The notes beneath the pieces were generated by a model, which searched no databases, had not been told where the DNA came from, and saw only the letters and a list, made by a program, of their open reading frames with translations. Shown here piece after piece: positions 24,184 to 33,402 of a stretch of DNA of 37,338 nucleotides; position 1 is the first letter of the stretch, and each line of letters opens with the position of its first letter. A program made the translations under genes and the position numbers. The stretch spans positions 1 to 37,338 of the forward strand of contig NZ_JAAGPF010000040.1 of NCBI RefSeq assembly GCF_017104645.1, given 5' to 3'. This DNA is from Burkholderia sp. Ac-20379. GTDB lineage: Bacteria; Pseudomonadota; Gammaproteobacteria; Burkholderiales; Burkholderiaceae.

Positions 24184-24963
24184 TCAGTCGGGCGCGTCGC
24201 CCGGTTTGGCCGTGAGCGCGTTCGCCACGGTGTCGCACGCGGCCAGCCACGCGGCATCGCCCTTTAAACGCTTCCATTCGTCCAGCCCGCGCGCCGTGAA
24301 CGTGCCGGGTTGCGCGATCGATTCGCCGATCGCCCCGATCGACGCCGATGCGTGATGCCGCACATACCCCGTGCAGCTTTCCACGCTGCTCACCACCAGC
24401 GCCCGCGCGCTCTCGGGCGACAGCCCCTTGCCGACGAACCACTGCTGCATGTCGTGCAGCAGGAAATAGAACCAGCCGTTCGCGCAGGCGGCCACCGTCG
24501 CCAGTTCGAACTCGGCTTCGGTGGCCAGCGCGACGAGGCTGCCGAGCGGCGCGAGCAAGGCGCTGACCTGCGCGTCGGCCGGATAGACGGCGACGGTCGC
24601 GCAATGGACCTCGGCCGACAGCGACGTCATCGCGCGGCAGCATTCGATCTCGCCGAACAGATCGCGCAATTCGGCGATCGACACGCCGGCCACGACCGAA
24701 ATCACCTTCTGCCCGGGCCGGAACGTCACCTCCCCGGCCAGCGCCGCCAGTTGCGCGGGCCGCACCCCGATCAGCACGATATCGGCCGCATCGGCCACGG
24801 CCTGATTGCTGGCCAGCCGCTCGTACGAGAACGCCTGCGCCAGCGCCTGCGAACGCGCCTCCCCGCGCGGCGAGAGCACGATGCTCAGTTCTCCTGCCTT
24901 GCCATGCAGGCCGCGCACCATCTTCTCCGTCAAATCGCCCACGCCAATCACACCCAGCTTCAT
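24184..24963 (-). CDS. ProC-like NAD(P)-dependent oxidoreductase
   Basis: 259 residues, the size of pyrroline-5-carboxylate reductase. The N-terminal GVIGVGDLTEKMVRGL corresponds to the ProC nucleotide loop but with DLTEK instead of NMAxA. RAMTSLSAEVHCATVAVY stands where ProC has RxMPNTPxxVGxGxxxxY, and ESIAQPGTFTARGL where ProC has VxSPGGTTxxxL. These changes in substrate-contacting motifs suggest a ProC-related enzyme with a different substrate, or a degenerate paralogue. It is convergent with the transporter gene and lies 58 bp beyond the end of the MocR gene, on the same strand; co-transcription with MocR is possible. Confidence 0.8.
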   Translation of the reverse strand: MKLGVIGVGDLTEKMVRGLHGKAGELSIVLSPRGEARSQALAQAFSYERLASNQAVADAADIVLIGVRPAQLAALAGEVTFRPGQKVISVVAGVSIAELRDLFGEIECCRAMTSLSAEVHCATVAVYPADAQVSALLAPLGSLVALATEAEFELATVAACANGWFYFLLHDMQQWFVGKGLSPESARALVVSSVESCTGYVRHHASASIGAIGESIAQPGTFTARGLDEWKRLKGDAAWLAACDTVANALTAKPGDAPD

Positions 24964-25021
24964 CCCGGCTCTCCTGGTTTCGATCGAATCGGTTCGATAC
25001 TAAAGCAAAGCGGCGAACGGC

Positions 25022-26443
25022 TTAGGCGGGCTGCCGTGCGGCCAGCGCCATCGCGCGCCGCAGCGCGGCGTACACGGCCGGGCGGTTGCTCTGCGAGGCG
25101 TTGAAGCGGAGATGGCGCGTGGCCGTGTGCGACACGCTGAACACATTGCCGGGCGCGAACACCACGCCCTCGGCAAGCGCATGGCGCGCCACCGCCGCCG
25201 CGTCGAGCCCATCCGGCAGCTCGGCCCACAGGAACATGCCCGCGCGCGGCCGGATCGGCACGGCCAGCCCCGCCGCCGTCAGTTGCCGCAAGGTTTCGCT
25301 GACGGCGTCGCCGAGCCGCGCATGGAGGCCGTCGAGATGGCGGCGGTAGGTGCCGTCCACCAGCAGCCGGTGCACGACGGCCGCGTTCAGGCCGCCGTTG
25401 CCGAACGTGGTCGCGAGCTTCAGGTCGATCAGCGGATCGACCCACTCGCGCCGCACCGCAATATAGCCGCAGCGCACCGCCGCCGACAGCGTCTTCGAAA
25501 AACTGCCGATCGCGATCACGCGCGACAGGCCGTCGAACGCCGCGAGCCGCGGCGCCGGATCCGTCTCGAAGTCGGCGAAGATGTCGTCTTCCACGATCAG
25601 CACGTCGTGCTCGGCGGCCAGCGTCAGCACGCGATGCGCGACGGCCGGCGCCAGCGTCGCGCCGGTGGGGTTGTGAACCGCCGAATTCGTCACGTACAGG
25701 CGCGGCCGGTGCTCGGCCAGCACGCGCGCGAACTCGGCCGGATCGGGGCCGTTGGCCGTATAGCGCACGCCGACCAATTCGACGCGATGCGCGCGCAGCA
25801 GCGCCTGGAAATTGAAGTAGCACGGGTCGTCCACCACCACCGTGTCGCCCGGTTCAAGCAGGAAGCGGCATATCAGATCGAGCGCGTGCGTGCCGCCGTC
25901 GGTCAGCAGGATCTGGTCGGCGCCGGCCTCGATGCCGTGCTGCGCGAGCCGCCAGGCAAGCTGCTGGCGCAGCGCCGGCAGGCCGAGCGGCGCACCGTAA
26001 TCGGCCAGGTCGTGCTGGCCGTCGCGCGCCACGGTGCGCAGCGCGCGGCGCAGGCCGTCGTCGGGCAGCCAATCGGCCGGCAGCCAGCCCGCGCCCGGTT
26101 TCAGCGCGGCGCTGCCGGCTTCGAGCGATTGGCGCGTCAGCCACAGCGGATCGAGCTCGCGATCGAGGCGCGGCGCCACGCTGGCCAGTGCGAACGGCGG
26201 CGCATGGCCCGCCACGAAAAAGCCCGAACCGCGCCGCGCCGACAACGCGCCCTCGGCCACGAGCCGGTCGTAGGCATCGACTACCGTCGATTTCGATACG
26301 CCCAGCGCTTCCGCCATCGAGCGGATCGACGGCACGCGCGCGCCGGGCATCAACGCGCGGCTGGCGATCCGGGTGCGCAGGGTCGCCATCACGTGCGCCA
26401 CGCGGCTGCCTTCGCCGGTGTTTTTCGGTTCGATGTCTTGCAT
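25022..26443 (-). CDS. MocR-family (GntR/aminotransferase) regulator
   Basis: 473 residues. An N-terminal GntR winged helix (about 12-78: RVAHVMATLRTRIASRALMPG, VPSIRSMAEALGVSKSTVVDAYDRL) is fused to a fold-type I aminotransferase domain with DDPCYF, HNPTG (N258), VEDDIFADF and the PLP lysine in SFSKTLS (K317). Members sense PLP or PLP adducts of amines and amino acids. It is divergent from an EamA-type exporter, a very common pairing in which the MocR protein controls the exporter. An inverted repeat at 26444-26468 immediately before its start is the likely operator. Confidence 0.93.
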   Translation of the reverse strand: MQDIEPKNTGEGSRVAHVMATLRTRIASRALMPGARVPSIRSMAEALGVSKSTVVDAYDRLVAEGALSARRGSGFFVAGHAPPFALASVAPRLDRELDPLWLTRQSLEAGSAALKPGAGWLPADWLPDDGLRRALRTVARDGQHDLADYGAPLGLPALRQQLAWRLAQHGIEAGADQILLTDGGTHALDLICRFLLEPGDTVVVDDPCYFNFQALLRAHRVELVGVRYTANGPDPAEFARVLAEHRPRLYVTNSAVHNPTGATLAPAVAHRVLTLAAEHDVLIVEDDIFADFETDPAPRLAAFDGLSRVIAIGSFSKTLSAAVRCGYIAVRREWVDPLIDLKLATTFGNGGLNAAVVHRLLVDGTYRRHLDGLHARLGDAVSETLRQLTAAGLAVPIRPRAGMFLWAELPDGLDAAAVARHALAEGVVFAPGNVFSVSHTATRHLRFNASQSNRPAVYAALRRAMALAARQPA

Positions 26444-26468
26444 CTGTACGGCGCTCCGATCAGTACAG
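26444..26468. promoter_or_regulatory. CTGTAC-N13-GTACAG inverted repeat, probable MocR operator
   Basis: CTGTAC at 26444-26449 and GTACAG at 26463-26468 form a perfect 6-bp inverted repeat with a 13-bp spacer, centres about 19 bp (close to two helical turns) apart, directly before the MocR start codon in the 126-bp divergent region. TTGCTG at 26470-26475 followed after 16 bp by TAGCTT could be the rightward promoter of the exporter, so a protein on the repeat would touch both promoters. Confidence 0.6.
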
Positions 26469-26569
26469 TTTGCTGAAATTGTGCTGCTCCGTAGCTTACC
26501 CCGGACGCGCGCGCGTGGGATGCTGCCCCATCCTTTCACGACTTCCGGACCCAGGCGTCCAACTCCACC

Positions 26570-27460
26570 ATGCAGAACTCCACCCAAGGCTGGTTCAGCG
26601 GTTTCCTCGGTGTCCTGATCTTCAGCGGCTCGCTGCCGGCGACGCGCATCGCCGTGCTCGGTTTCGATCCGGTGTTCCTGACCGTGGCGCGCGCGGCGAT
26701 CGCCGGGCTGATCGCCATTGCGCTGCTGCTCGCGTTCCGCGAGACGCGGCCGGCGCGCACCGACCTGCTGCCGCTCGCGATCGTCGCGCTTGGCGTGGTG
26801 GTGGGCTTTCCGCTGCTGACCGCGCTCGCGCTGCGTCACATCACGTCGGCCCATGCGATCGTGTTCGTCGGTCTGCTGCCGCTCGCAACGGCGATCTTCG
26901 GCGTGGTGCGCGGCGGCGAGCGGCCGCAGGCGGCGTTCTGGCTGTTCTCGTCGGTGGGCAGCGCCGCCGTGGCGGGCTTCGCGCTGCGCAACGGCGGCGG
27001 CGCCTCGCTGCCCGGCGATCTGCTGATGCTGGCGGCGATCCTCGCGTGCGGGCTCGGCTACGCGGAAGGCGCGCGGCTGTCGCGCCGGCTCGGCGGCTGG
27101 CAGGTGATTTCGTGGGCGCTGGTGCTGTCGCTGCCGCTGATGCTGCCGCTCGCCATCGCGAGCCGGCCCGCGTCGTTCGCGGCGATCGGCGCGCCGGCCT
27201 GGTGGAGCCTCGCCTACGTGTCGCTGTTCAGCATGCTGATCGGCTTCGTGTTCTGGTATCGCGGGCTGGCGCTCGGCGGCATCGCGGGCGTGGGCCAGTT
27301 GCAACTGCTGCAGCCGTTCTTCGGGCTGCTGCTCGCGGCGTGGCTGCTGCACGAAGCGGTGCCGGCCTCGATGCTGGCCGTGACCGCCGTGGTGGTGGCG
27401 TGCGTGGCCTGCGCGCGGCGTTTCGCCGGTGCGCCGGAGGCGCGGCCCGTGCGAGGTTGA
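26570..27460 (+). CDS. EamA-family (DMT) transporter
   Basis: 296 residues forming about ten hydrophobic segments in two EamA repeats, the usual size for drug/metabolite transporters of the YdcZ/RhaT/RarD superfamily. Hallmarks are the early SGSLPATRIAVLGFDPVFLTVARAAIAG, the LRHITSAHAIVFVGLLPLATAIFG segment at the end of repeat 1, and LLQPFFGLLLAAWLLHEAVP in repeat 2. It is an inner-membrane exporter of amino acids or related metabolites, probably controlled by the divergent MocR regulator. No convincing Shine-Dalgarno precedes the ATG. Confidence 0.9.
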   Translation: MQNSTQGWFSGFLGVLIFSGSLPATRIAVLGFDPVFLTVARAAIAGLIAIALLLAFRETRPARTDLLPLAIVALGVVVGFPLLTALALRHITSAHAIVFVGLLPLATAIFGVVRGGERPQAAFWLFSSVGSAAVAGFALRNGGGASLPGDLLMLAAILACGLGYAEGARLSRRLGGWQVISWALVLSLPLMLPLAIASRPASFAAIGAPAWWSLAYVSLFSMLIGFVFWYRGLALGGIAGVGQLQLLQPFFGLLLAAWLLHEAVPASMLAVTAVVVACVACARRFAGAPEARPVRG

Positions 27461-27617
27461 ACAAACCGGCCGGGTTGACTAGATTGACTAAGCGACTGCC
27501 GCGCGGCGAAGCCTGCGCGGCACGACTTACCACCTGGTCCGGCACGGTTTCACGATGACGCTGTCAATTCGACCGACGCGAAGGCGGCCAGGCCGAACCA
27601 GGCAGGGCAATCGTTAA

Positions 27618-27652
27618 CTGTCACGAAACTGCCTAAGTGCGGGCGCTAGGAT
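27618..27652 (+). promoter_or_regulatory. Pho box and -10 element upstream of pit
   Basis: CTGTCACGAAACTGCCTA at 27618-27635 matches the E. coli pstS Pho box CTGTCATAAAACTGTCAT at 13 of 18 positions, including both CTG half-site starts 11 bp apart. TAGGAT at 27647-27652, 11 bp after the box, is positioned as the -10 box in PhoB-activated promoters, where PhoB replaces the -35 contact. The remainder of the 232-bp gap 27461-27692 shows no gene; a hairpin-forming segment GCCGCGCGGC lies at about 27498-27507. Confidence 0.65.
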
Positions 27653-27692
27653 CGGGCGATCAAATTACTCACACGCCCACCGTTCACCTGCC

Positions 27693-29273
27693 ATGAGCCA
27701 ACCTACCTCGTCTTCCATCGATCTCGGTCGATCGAAAGGCTTCGGCCTGATCGTCTTCCTCGTCATCCTCGTCGCAGGGGGCGGCTACGTGCTGACCCAC
27801 CTGCTCGCGGATCTCGCGCCGGTCGGCAATCATTCGCTGTTTCCGTACATCCTGCTCGGCGTGGCGCTGCTGATCGCGCTCGGCTTCGAGTTCGTCAACG
27901 GCTTCCACGACACCGCGAACGCAGTCGCCACGGTGATCTACACGCACTCGCTGACGCCGAACGTGGCGGTGGTGTGGTCCGGCCTCTGGAACTTCATGGG
28001 CGTGCTGCTTTCGAGCGGCGCGGTCGCGTTCGGGATCCTGCAACTGCTGCCGGTCGAGCTGATCCTGCAGGTGGGCAGCGGCGCCGGCTTCGCGATGGTG
28101 TTCGCGCTGCTGATCGCGGCGATCGTCTGGAACCTCGCGACCTGGTACTTCGGCCTGCCGTCGTCCAGCTCGCACACGCTGATCGGCTCGATCATCGGCG
28201 TGGGCCTGATGAACCAGCTGATGCACGGCGCGTCGGGCACGAGCGGCGTGGATTGGGGCCAGGCCGGCGGCGTGGGCAAGGCGCTGCTGTTCTCGCCGCT
28301 GGTGGGCTTCCTGTTCTCGGGCCTGCTGCTGCTGATCCTGAAGGCCGTGATCAAGGCGCCGGCGCTCTACAAGGAACCGCCGAAGGACCAGCCGCCGCCG
28401 TTCTGGATCCGCTGCCTGCTGATCCTGACCTGCACGGGCGTGTCGTTCGCGCACGGCTCGAACGACGGCCAGAAGGGCATGGGCCTGATCATGCTGATCC
28501 TGATCGGCACGGTGCCGACCGCCTACGCGCTGAACAAGGCCGTCACCCCGGCCGAAACGCAGACCTTCATCGCGGTCGCGCATCAGGCTTCGGCCACGTT
28601 CGGCAAGTACACCAACGGCGTCGCCGCCCCGGCCCACCCGCGCGCCGTGGTCGAGACGTACGTGCAGACGCGTCAACTGACGCCGGACACGCTGCCGGCC
28701 GTGCAGCAGTTGTCGAACTCGCTGGCCGCCTCCGTGGGCTCGACCGGCTCGATCGCCAACGTGCCGCAAGGCCAGGTCGACAACGTGCGCAACACGATGT
28801 ATCTCGTCTCCGAAGCGATCCGCCTGATGGACAAGGCCAAGCAGCCGAACTTCTCGGCCGACGACCGCAGCGCGATCAACAACTACCGTTCGCAGCTCGA
28901 CCACGCCACCAAGTTCATCCCGACCTGGGTCAAGGTGGCCGTGGCGCTCGCGCTCGGCCTCGGCACGATGGTGGGCTGGAAGCGGATCGTCGTGACGGTC
29001 GGCGAAAAGATCGGCAAGCAGCATCTGACATATGGCCAGGGCGCATCGGCCGAAGCCGTGGCGATGATCACGATCGGCGCGGCCGACATGTACGGCCTGC
29101 CGGTGTCGACGACGCACGTGCTGTCGTCGGGCGTGGCGGGCACGATGGCCGCCAACGGTTCGGGCCTGCAGTGGGGCACGGTGCGCAGCCTCGTGCTGGC
29201 CTGGGTGCTGACGCTGCCGGCCTCGATCGTGCTGGCCGGCGGGCTGTACTGGGTGTTCCACGCGATCGCGTGA
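27693..29273 (+). CDS. pit: Pit-family inorganic phosphate transporter
   Basis: 526 residues with about ten hydrophobic segments. The paired PHO4 family motifs are present: GFEFVNGFHDTANAVATVIYT near residue 70 and GVSFAHGSNDGQKGMGLIML near residue 250, with GLPSSSSHTLIGSIIG and GLPVSTTHVLSSGVAG as the two related internal repeats. A hydrophilic loop of about 120 residues (roughly 290-410) separates the halves. It imports divalent metal-phosphate with protons across the inner membrane. A Pho box 58 bp upstream suggests PhoB control. It is monocistronic and followed by a tetraloop hairpin. Confidence 0.95.
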   Translation: MSQPTSSSIDLGRSKGFGLIVFLVILVAGGGYVLTHLLADLAPVGNHSLFPYILLGVALLIALGFEFVNGFHDTANAVATVIYTHSLTPNVAVVWSGLWNFMGVLLSSGAVAFGILQLLPVELILQVGSGAGFAMVFALLIAAIVWNLATWYFGLPSSSSHTLIGSIIGVGLMNQLMHGASGTSGVDWGQAGGVGKALLFSPLVGFLFSGLLLLILKAVIKAPALYKEPPKDQPPPFWIRCLLILTCTGVSFAHGSNDGQKGMGLIMLILIGTVPTAYALNKAVTPAETQTFIAVAHQASATFGKYTNGVAAPAHPRAVVETYVQTRQLTPDTLPAVQQLSNSLAASVGSTGSIANVPQGQVDNVRNTMYLVSEAIRLMDKAKQPNFSADDRSAINNYRSQLDHATKFIPTWVKVAVALALGLGTMVGWKRIVVTVGEKIGKQHLTYGQGASAEAVAMITIGAADMYGLPVSTTHVLSSGVAGTMAANGSGLQWGTVRSLVLAWVLTLPASIVLAGGLYWVFHAIA

Positions 29274-29281
29274 GGATCGCG

Positions 29282-29301
29282 GCGGCGGCTTCGGCCGCCG
29301 C
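29282..29301. terminator. Hairpin with TTCG tetraloop between convergent genes
   Basis: GCGGCGGC (29282-29289), loop TTCG (29290-29293) and GCCGCCGC (29294-29301) form a perfect 8-bp GC stem closed by the very stable UUCG tetraloop. It lies 8 bp after the pit stop and 23 bp before the end of the oppositely read cupin gene. No T-run follows on either strand, so termination strength is uncertain; it could act for both directions. Confidence 0.5.
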
Positions 29302-29324
29302 TCGATGGCCTGCCGAAACCGCAC

Positions 29325-29669
29325 TCAGACCATCACGTACACCTTGCGAACGGCTTCGCTGATCCGCCAGGTACCGTGCGTGTTCGGCGGAAAATACAGC
29401 GTGTCGCCGGCATTGAAGTCGTACCGCACGCCTTCCCGCGTCGTGAAGCTCCCCGCCCCCGCCAGGATGTGCATCACCTCGCCGGTCTCGACCTGACGCT
29501 GAAAGCTGCCCTCCGTGCACGCCCATACGCCGGCTTGCAGGCCGTTCGGATCGGCGCTCTCGAAACCGACACCGGATGTCGTGCAAACCGGCACGCCGAG
29601 CGGCGCCCCGACCGGGCCGCTGTCGCTCAGCGCGACGGAGAGCGCCTGCTTGATGATCTGAATCGTCAT
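29325..29669 (-). CDS. Small cupin-domain protein (Cupin_3-like)
   Basis: 114 residues forming a single cupin. Residues about 46-110 carry GVWACTEGSFQRQ, ETGEVMHILAGAGSFTTREG and FNAGDTLYFPPNTHGTWRISEAVRKVYV, resembling the ethanolamine/ureidoglycine-type Cupin_3 proteins. Such proteins may bind a metal or act as sensors or isomerases; the ligand set here is weak (one Glu, one or two His). It is last in the ABC/flavoprotein operon, 60 bp after the oxidase stop, and probably serves that pathway. Confidence 0.8.
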   Translation of the reverse strand: MTIQIIKQALSVALSDSGPVGAPLGVPVCTTSGVGFESADPNGLQAGVWACTEGSFQRQVETGEVMHILAGAGSFTTREGVRYDFNAGDTLYFPPNTHGTWRISEAVRKVYVMV

Positions 29670-29729
29670 GGTGCGTTTTGCGGTCGCCGCGGATCGCGCG
29701 GCGAACTCGTTCCTTTCGTGAAAACCGGG

Positions 29730-31031
29730 TTAGCCGAATCGGTCGAGCAGGCTGTACAACGCCACGCCGGCCCCGATATAGAAGCGCTGCAACTGATGCA
29801 ACGGTATCGGCTTGATGTCCGAAACCGGGAAGGGAAAATCCGTGCGTCCGGTCAGCCGGTCGGCGAGATGCTTGCCGAAGCTCGTGCACAGCGCGATGCC
29901 CCGCCCGTTGCAGCCCAACGCGGCAGTCAGCCCTGGCGCGGGCTCGTGAATGTGGGGCATGAAATCGCGCGTCACGGCAATGCGCCCGGACCAACGATAG
30001 GCATAGGACATCGGGCCGAGTTCGGGAAACAGCAAGGCCAGCGATCGTTCGAGGTGAGCGAAGTCGGAGGGCGAAGTCGGATCCTTGAAGAACCCGCGCC
30101 CGCCCATCAGCAAGCGGCCTTGATGATCCTTCCGGAAATACAGCAGCAACCGCTGCGCCGTGGACGCGGTTTCACCGCGCGCGAGAATCGACGCGGCTTG
30201 GTCGCCCTGCAACGGCGGCGTCGCGACGATGAAGCTGTTGGCGCACAGCAGCGTGCTCGCGAGGTTCGGCCATAGCGACCCGGTATAGCCGTTCGTGGCG
30301 ATGACGACGCGTTCCGCGCTCACCGCGTGCCCGGTTGAGGTGGTCGCCACCCAATGGCGCTTGCCATCGATGAGGCTCGGTTCGAGCGACGTGACCCGGC
30401 ATCCGCCGTGAATCGACGCCCCCGCCCGCCGCGCGGCGTCGGCAAGCCCCCGCGCATAGGACAGCGGCTGCAGCGCACCGGCGCGCCCGTCGAGCCATCC
30501 GCCGGCGAACGCCGTCGTCCCCACGCGATGCGTCACCGCGGCCCGGTCGAGCAGCTCGACCGGCGCGCCCCGCCGCTCCCACTGGCGCGCGCGCCGATGC
30601 AGCGCCTCGACCGACTTCTCGGCATAGCCCAGTTGCAGCCAGCCGCTGCGCACCGGCGCGCAATCGATCGCGTGACGATCGATCAGGTCGAACACGAGAT
30701 CCGCGGAACTCGACACCGCGTCGATGAGCCGCTCGGCGCGGGCGGCGCCCAGCATGCGAATCAGTTCGTCGGGATCGTGCTTGAGCGTTGGATTGACCTG
30801 ACCGCCATTGCGCCCGGACGCGCCCCAGCCCGGTTCGTGCTCGTCGACCACGCACACGGCCACACCGGCCTGCGCCAGATGCAAGGCGGTGGACAGCCCG
30901 GTGTAACCGGCGCCGATGACGAGCACATCGGTTCGAATCGGCCCATCGAGCGTTGGCGTGGGCGGTGCCGCGATGGCCGTCGCCGCCCAGAGCGACGGCG
31001 GCAGCGTGTCGGCCGAAGGCAAGGACGTCAT
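29730..31031 (-). CDS. DadA/PuuB-like FAD-dependent amine or amino-acid oxidoreductase
   Basis: 433 residues. [22 protein letters not shown] is the GxGxxG dinucleotide fold, followed by [12 protein letters not shown], a signature of the gamma-glutamylputrescine oxidase (PuuB/OrdL) group. The C-terminal [17 protein letters not shown] and [19 protein letters not shown] match that group as well. It oxidises a secondary or primary amine, transferring electrons to FAD. The ATG overlaps the ABC ATPase stop (ATGA), so uptake and oxidation of one amine or amino acid are coupled. Known substrates of relatives include gamma-glutamylputrescine, sarcosine, N-methyl amino acids and D-amino acids; none can be chosen from sequence. 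The puu ligase, aldehyde dehydrogenase and hydrolase are absent. Confidence 0.88.
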   Translation of the reverse strand: MTSLPSADTLPPSLWAATAIAAPPTPTLDGPIRTDVLVIGAGYTGLSTALHLAQAGVAVCVVDEHEPGWGASGRNGGQVNPTLKHDPDELIRMLGAARAERLIDAVSSSADLVFDLIDRHAIDCAPVRSGWLQLGYAEKSVEALHRRARQWERRGAPVELLDRAAVTHRVGTTAFAGGWLDGRAGALQPLSYARGLADAARRAGASIHGGCRVTSLEPSLIDGKRHWVATTSTGHAVSAERVVIATNGYTGSLWPNLASTLLCANSFIVATPPLQGDQAASILARGETASTAQRLLLYFRKDHQGRLLMGGRGFFKDPTSPSDFAHLERSLALLFPELGPMSYAYRWSGRIAVTRDFMPHIHEPAPGLTAALGCNGRGIALCTSFGKHLADRLTGRTDFPFPVSDIKPIPLHQLQRFYIGAGVALYSLLDRFG

Positions 31032-31786
31032 CGTGCCGATTCTCCCGCCGCCGGCGCCGGTTGGTGCAGCACGCGGCGCAGAAAGTCCTGCGTCCGGGCC
31101 TGGGTGGGCGCGCCGAGAACTTGTGCCGCGGGCCCTTCCTCGACGATCTTGCCGCCGTGCAGGAAGCACACGCGATCGGCCACCTCGCGAGCAAAGCCCA
31201 TCTCGTGCGTCACCACCACCATCGTCATCCCGTCCCGCGCCAGGTCGCGCATGACCTCGAGCACGTCCCCCACCAGTTCGGGATCCAGCGCGGAAGTCGG
31301 TTCGTCGAACAGCATCGCCTCGGGCTGCATCGCCAGCGCGCGCGCAATGGCCACGCGTTGCTGCTGGCCGCCGGACAGTTGCGGCGGATGCGCCGAGGCC
31401 TTGCCCGCGAGCCCGACCTTGTCGAGCAGGCTCATCGCGCGCGCATGCGCCACGGCCTTGCTCTCGCCGCGCACGTACAGCGGCCCCTCCATCACGTTTT
31501 CCAGCACCGTGCGGTGCGGGAACAGGTTGAAGCGCTGGAACACCATGCCCATGCGGCTGCGCAGCCGATGGATGTGCGGGCTGTCCTGCCTGACCGTCTC
31601 GCCGAATGCCTGGATCGAGCCGCCGTCGTACGATTCCAGACCATTGATACACCGCAGCACGGTCGATTTGCCCGAGCCGGACGGCCCGATCAGGCACACC
31701 ACCTCGCCCGCATCGACGTGCAGATCGACGCCGTGCAGGACCTGATGCGCGCCGAAGCGCTTTTGCAGATTCTTAATCTCGATCAT
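31028..31786 (-). CDS. Polar amino-acid ABC transporter ATPase
   Basis: 252 residues, the size of GlnQ/HisP proteins. Walker A GPSGSGKS at about 34-41, FQRFNLFPH (Q-loop), [15 protein letters not shown] signature, [12 protein letters not shown]alker B and [13 protein letters not shown] switch region with the conserved His. The HRTVLENV and EMGFAREV wording is specific to the polar-amino-acid (PAAT) subfamily. It shares one base with the permease stop (TAATG) and overlaps the oxidase start, so translation is coupled through the operon. Confidence 0.95.
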   Translation of the reverse strand: MIEIKNLQKRFGAHQVLHGVDLHVDAGEVVCLIGPSGSGKSTVLRCINGLESYDGGSIQAFGETVRQDSPHIHRLRSRMGMVFQRFNLFPHRTVLENVMEGPLYVRGESKAVAHARAMSLLDKVGLAGKASAHPPQLSGGQQQRVAIARALAMQPEAMLFDEPTSALDPELVGDVLEVMRDLARDGMTMVVVTHEMGFAREVADRVCFLHGGKIVEEGPAAQVLGAPTQARTQDFLRRVLHQPAPAAGESAR

Positions 31787-32454
31787 TAGCGTTTGCGCCC
31801 CGTACCGAATCGGTTCTCGATCTTCCGCAACCCGTAGACAAGCGGCAGGCTCATCAACAAATAGAGCAGCGCCACGAGCGTGTACACCGTCATGTTCTGG
31901 AACGTCGACGTGGCGATGAGCTGGCCTGCGCGCGTCATTTCGGCCACCGTGATTGTCGATACCAGGGACGAATCCTTGAGCATCATCACGAGCGTGTTGC
32001 CGTAAGGCGGCAACGCGATGCGAAACGCTTGCGGCAGGATCACCCGACGCAGGATCAGGCCGCCGCGCATGCCCATCGCCTGCGCGGCTTCTCGCTGGCC
32101 GGCGTCCACCGCCTCGATGCCAGCCCGAAAGTTCTCGGCCTGATACGCGGAGTACGCGATACCGAGCCCGATCACCCCGGCCTGGAACGCCGTGAGGTGA
32201 ATGCCGATGTCCGGCATCACGAAGTAGATGTAGAACAGCTGCACGATGATCGGCAGCCCGCGAACCACGTTGACGATCGTCGAACCGAGAACCGCGACCG
32301 CGCGAACGGGCGACAGCTTCATGAGCGCCAGGCCGAGGCCCAGAACGCTGCTCAGCAGGAACGACAGCACCGTGACCTCCACCGTGACCACCGCCCCCTT
32401 GAGCAGGATCGGCAGAAAATCGACGGCGTTGTTCAGGAAGGAAGCGAAATCCAT
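31786..32454 (-). CDS. Polar amino-acid ABC transporter permease
   Basis: 222 residues with about five hydrophobic segments and the EAA-loop [32 protein letters not shown] typical of HisM/GlnP permeases. The start ATG at 32452-32454 lies 5 bp after the binding-protein stop. A single permease gene implies a homodimeric channel. It transports the ligand of the preceding periplasmic protein, probably an amino acid or an amine derivative. Confidence 0.94.
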   Translation of the reverse strand: MDFASFLNNAVDFLPILLKGAVVTVEVTVLSFLLSSVLGLGLALMKLSPVRAVAVLGSTIVNVVRGLPIIVQLFYIYFVMPDIGIHLTAFQAGVIGLGIAYSAYQAENFRAGIEAVDAGQREAAQAMGMRGGLILRRVILPQAFRIALPPYGNTLVMMLKDSSLVSTITVAEMTRAGQLIATSTFQNMTVYTLVALLYLLMSLPLVYGLRKIENRFGTGRKR

Positions 32455-32459
32455 CGCGC

Positions 32460-33224
32460 TTACATCCCCCATTTCTGGACGATCTTCGCCAGCGTGCCGT
32501 CCGCCTTGATGGCGGCGATGGCCTGATTGAGGCGGGCCAGCGTCGCGGTGTCGTCCTTGCGCACGACCAGGCACACGTCGCCGACGTTCACCGGCTTGTA
32601 GGTCGCCACCACCTTCACGCCCTGGAACGTCTTGTTGCGCACCTGATAGGCCAGCAGCGGTTGATCGCCAAGCCCGGCCTTGATGCGCCCGAGTTGCAGG
32701 TCGCGCGCCATGTCCGCAATCGAGTCGTAGCTGCGCACTTCCTTGAACGAGCCGTTCTTGTTCAGCATGTCCAGGAAGATCGTGCCCACCTGCGCGCCGA
32801 CGACCTCTCCCTTGAGATCGTCAAGCGACGTGTACGCCTTGTTGTCGTCCGCCCGGACCATCAGCGATTCGCCGTACGCATAGACGGGCGTGCTGAACGC
32901 CACGACCTTTTCGCGCGCCGGCGTCTTGAGCATCGCAGCGGAAATGATGTCGATCTTGCTGGCCGTCAGCGACGGGATCAGCGCGGAGAACGTGGTCTGC
33001 TGAACGTTGACCTTGAAGCCGCCGGCCTTGCTCAGCGCGTTGACCGTATCGATCATCATGCCCTGCAGGCTGTCGGTCTTGATATCGAGAAAAGTGAACG
33101 GAATGCCCGTGGCGGTCGCGCCGACCGTGTACGTCGGGGCCGCGCCTTGCGCCCAGGCGAACGGAACATGACAGGCCAGGCACAGGATCAGGGCGTTGCG
33201 ACGGAAGCGGTTGATGGTGGTCAC
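32460..33224 (-). CDS. Periplasmic amino-acid-type solute-binding protein
   Basis: 254 residues. A Sec signal peptide precedes WAQ|G with cleavage near residue 26. The mature protein shows the SBP_bac_3 pattern: [60 protein letters not shown] (the TPAR arginine usually binds the ligand carboxylate), [16 protein letters not shown] and [29 protein letters not shown]. It captures the substrate for the ATPase/permease pair downstream. It is first in the leftward operon and divergent from the IclR regulator. Confidence 0.94.
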   Translation of the reverse strand: MTTINRFRRNALILCLACHVPFAWAQGAAPTYTVGATATGIPFTFLDIKTDSLQGMMIDTVNALSKAGGFKVNVQQTTFSALIPSLTASKIDIISAAMLKTPAREKVVAFSTPVYAYGESLMVRADDNKAYTSLDDLKGEVVGAQVGTIFLDMLNKNGSFKEVRSYDSIADMARDLQLGRIKAGLGDQPLLAYQVRNKTFQGVKVVATYKPVNVGDVCLVVRKDDTATLARLNQAIAAIKADGTLAKIVQKWGM

Positions 33225-33402
33225 GTTGATGTCCTCTTCAAGGTTCTGGAAACGCCCTCGGGCGCGACGATGCTGAGCTGGAGTATGGCAATTATCGAAC
33301 CCGAGAAATTATTCTTTAATACTTGAAAACCATTATTCGAATCACTAGAATCGATATGCGATTTTTAAAAGTATGAACAAAAACACACGGAGCGCAACAG
33401 CG
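33225..33402. promoter_or_regulatory. AT-rich divergent promoter region of the SBP operon and IclR gene
   Basis: The stretch 33288-33370 is markedly AT-rich against the genomic background. It contains the 8-bp palindrome ATTCGAAT (33334-33341) followed within a few bases by AGAATCGAT, forming an imperfect ATTC/GAAT arrangement that could be the IclR operator. -10-like elements exist on both strands (for example TTTAAT at about 33314-33319), but no pair is unambiguous. Confidence 0.4.
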
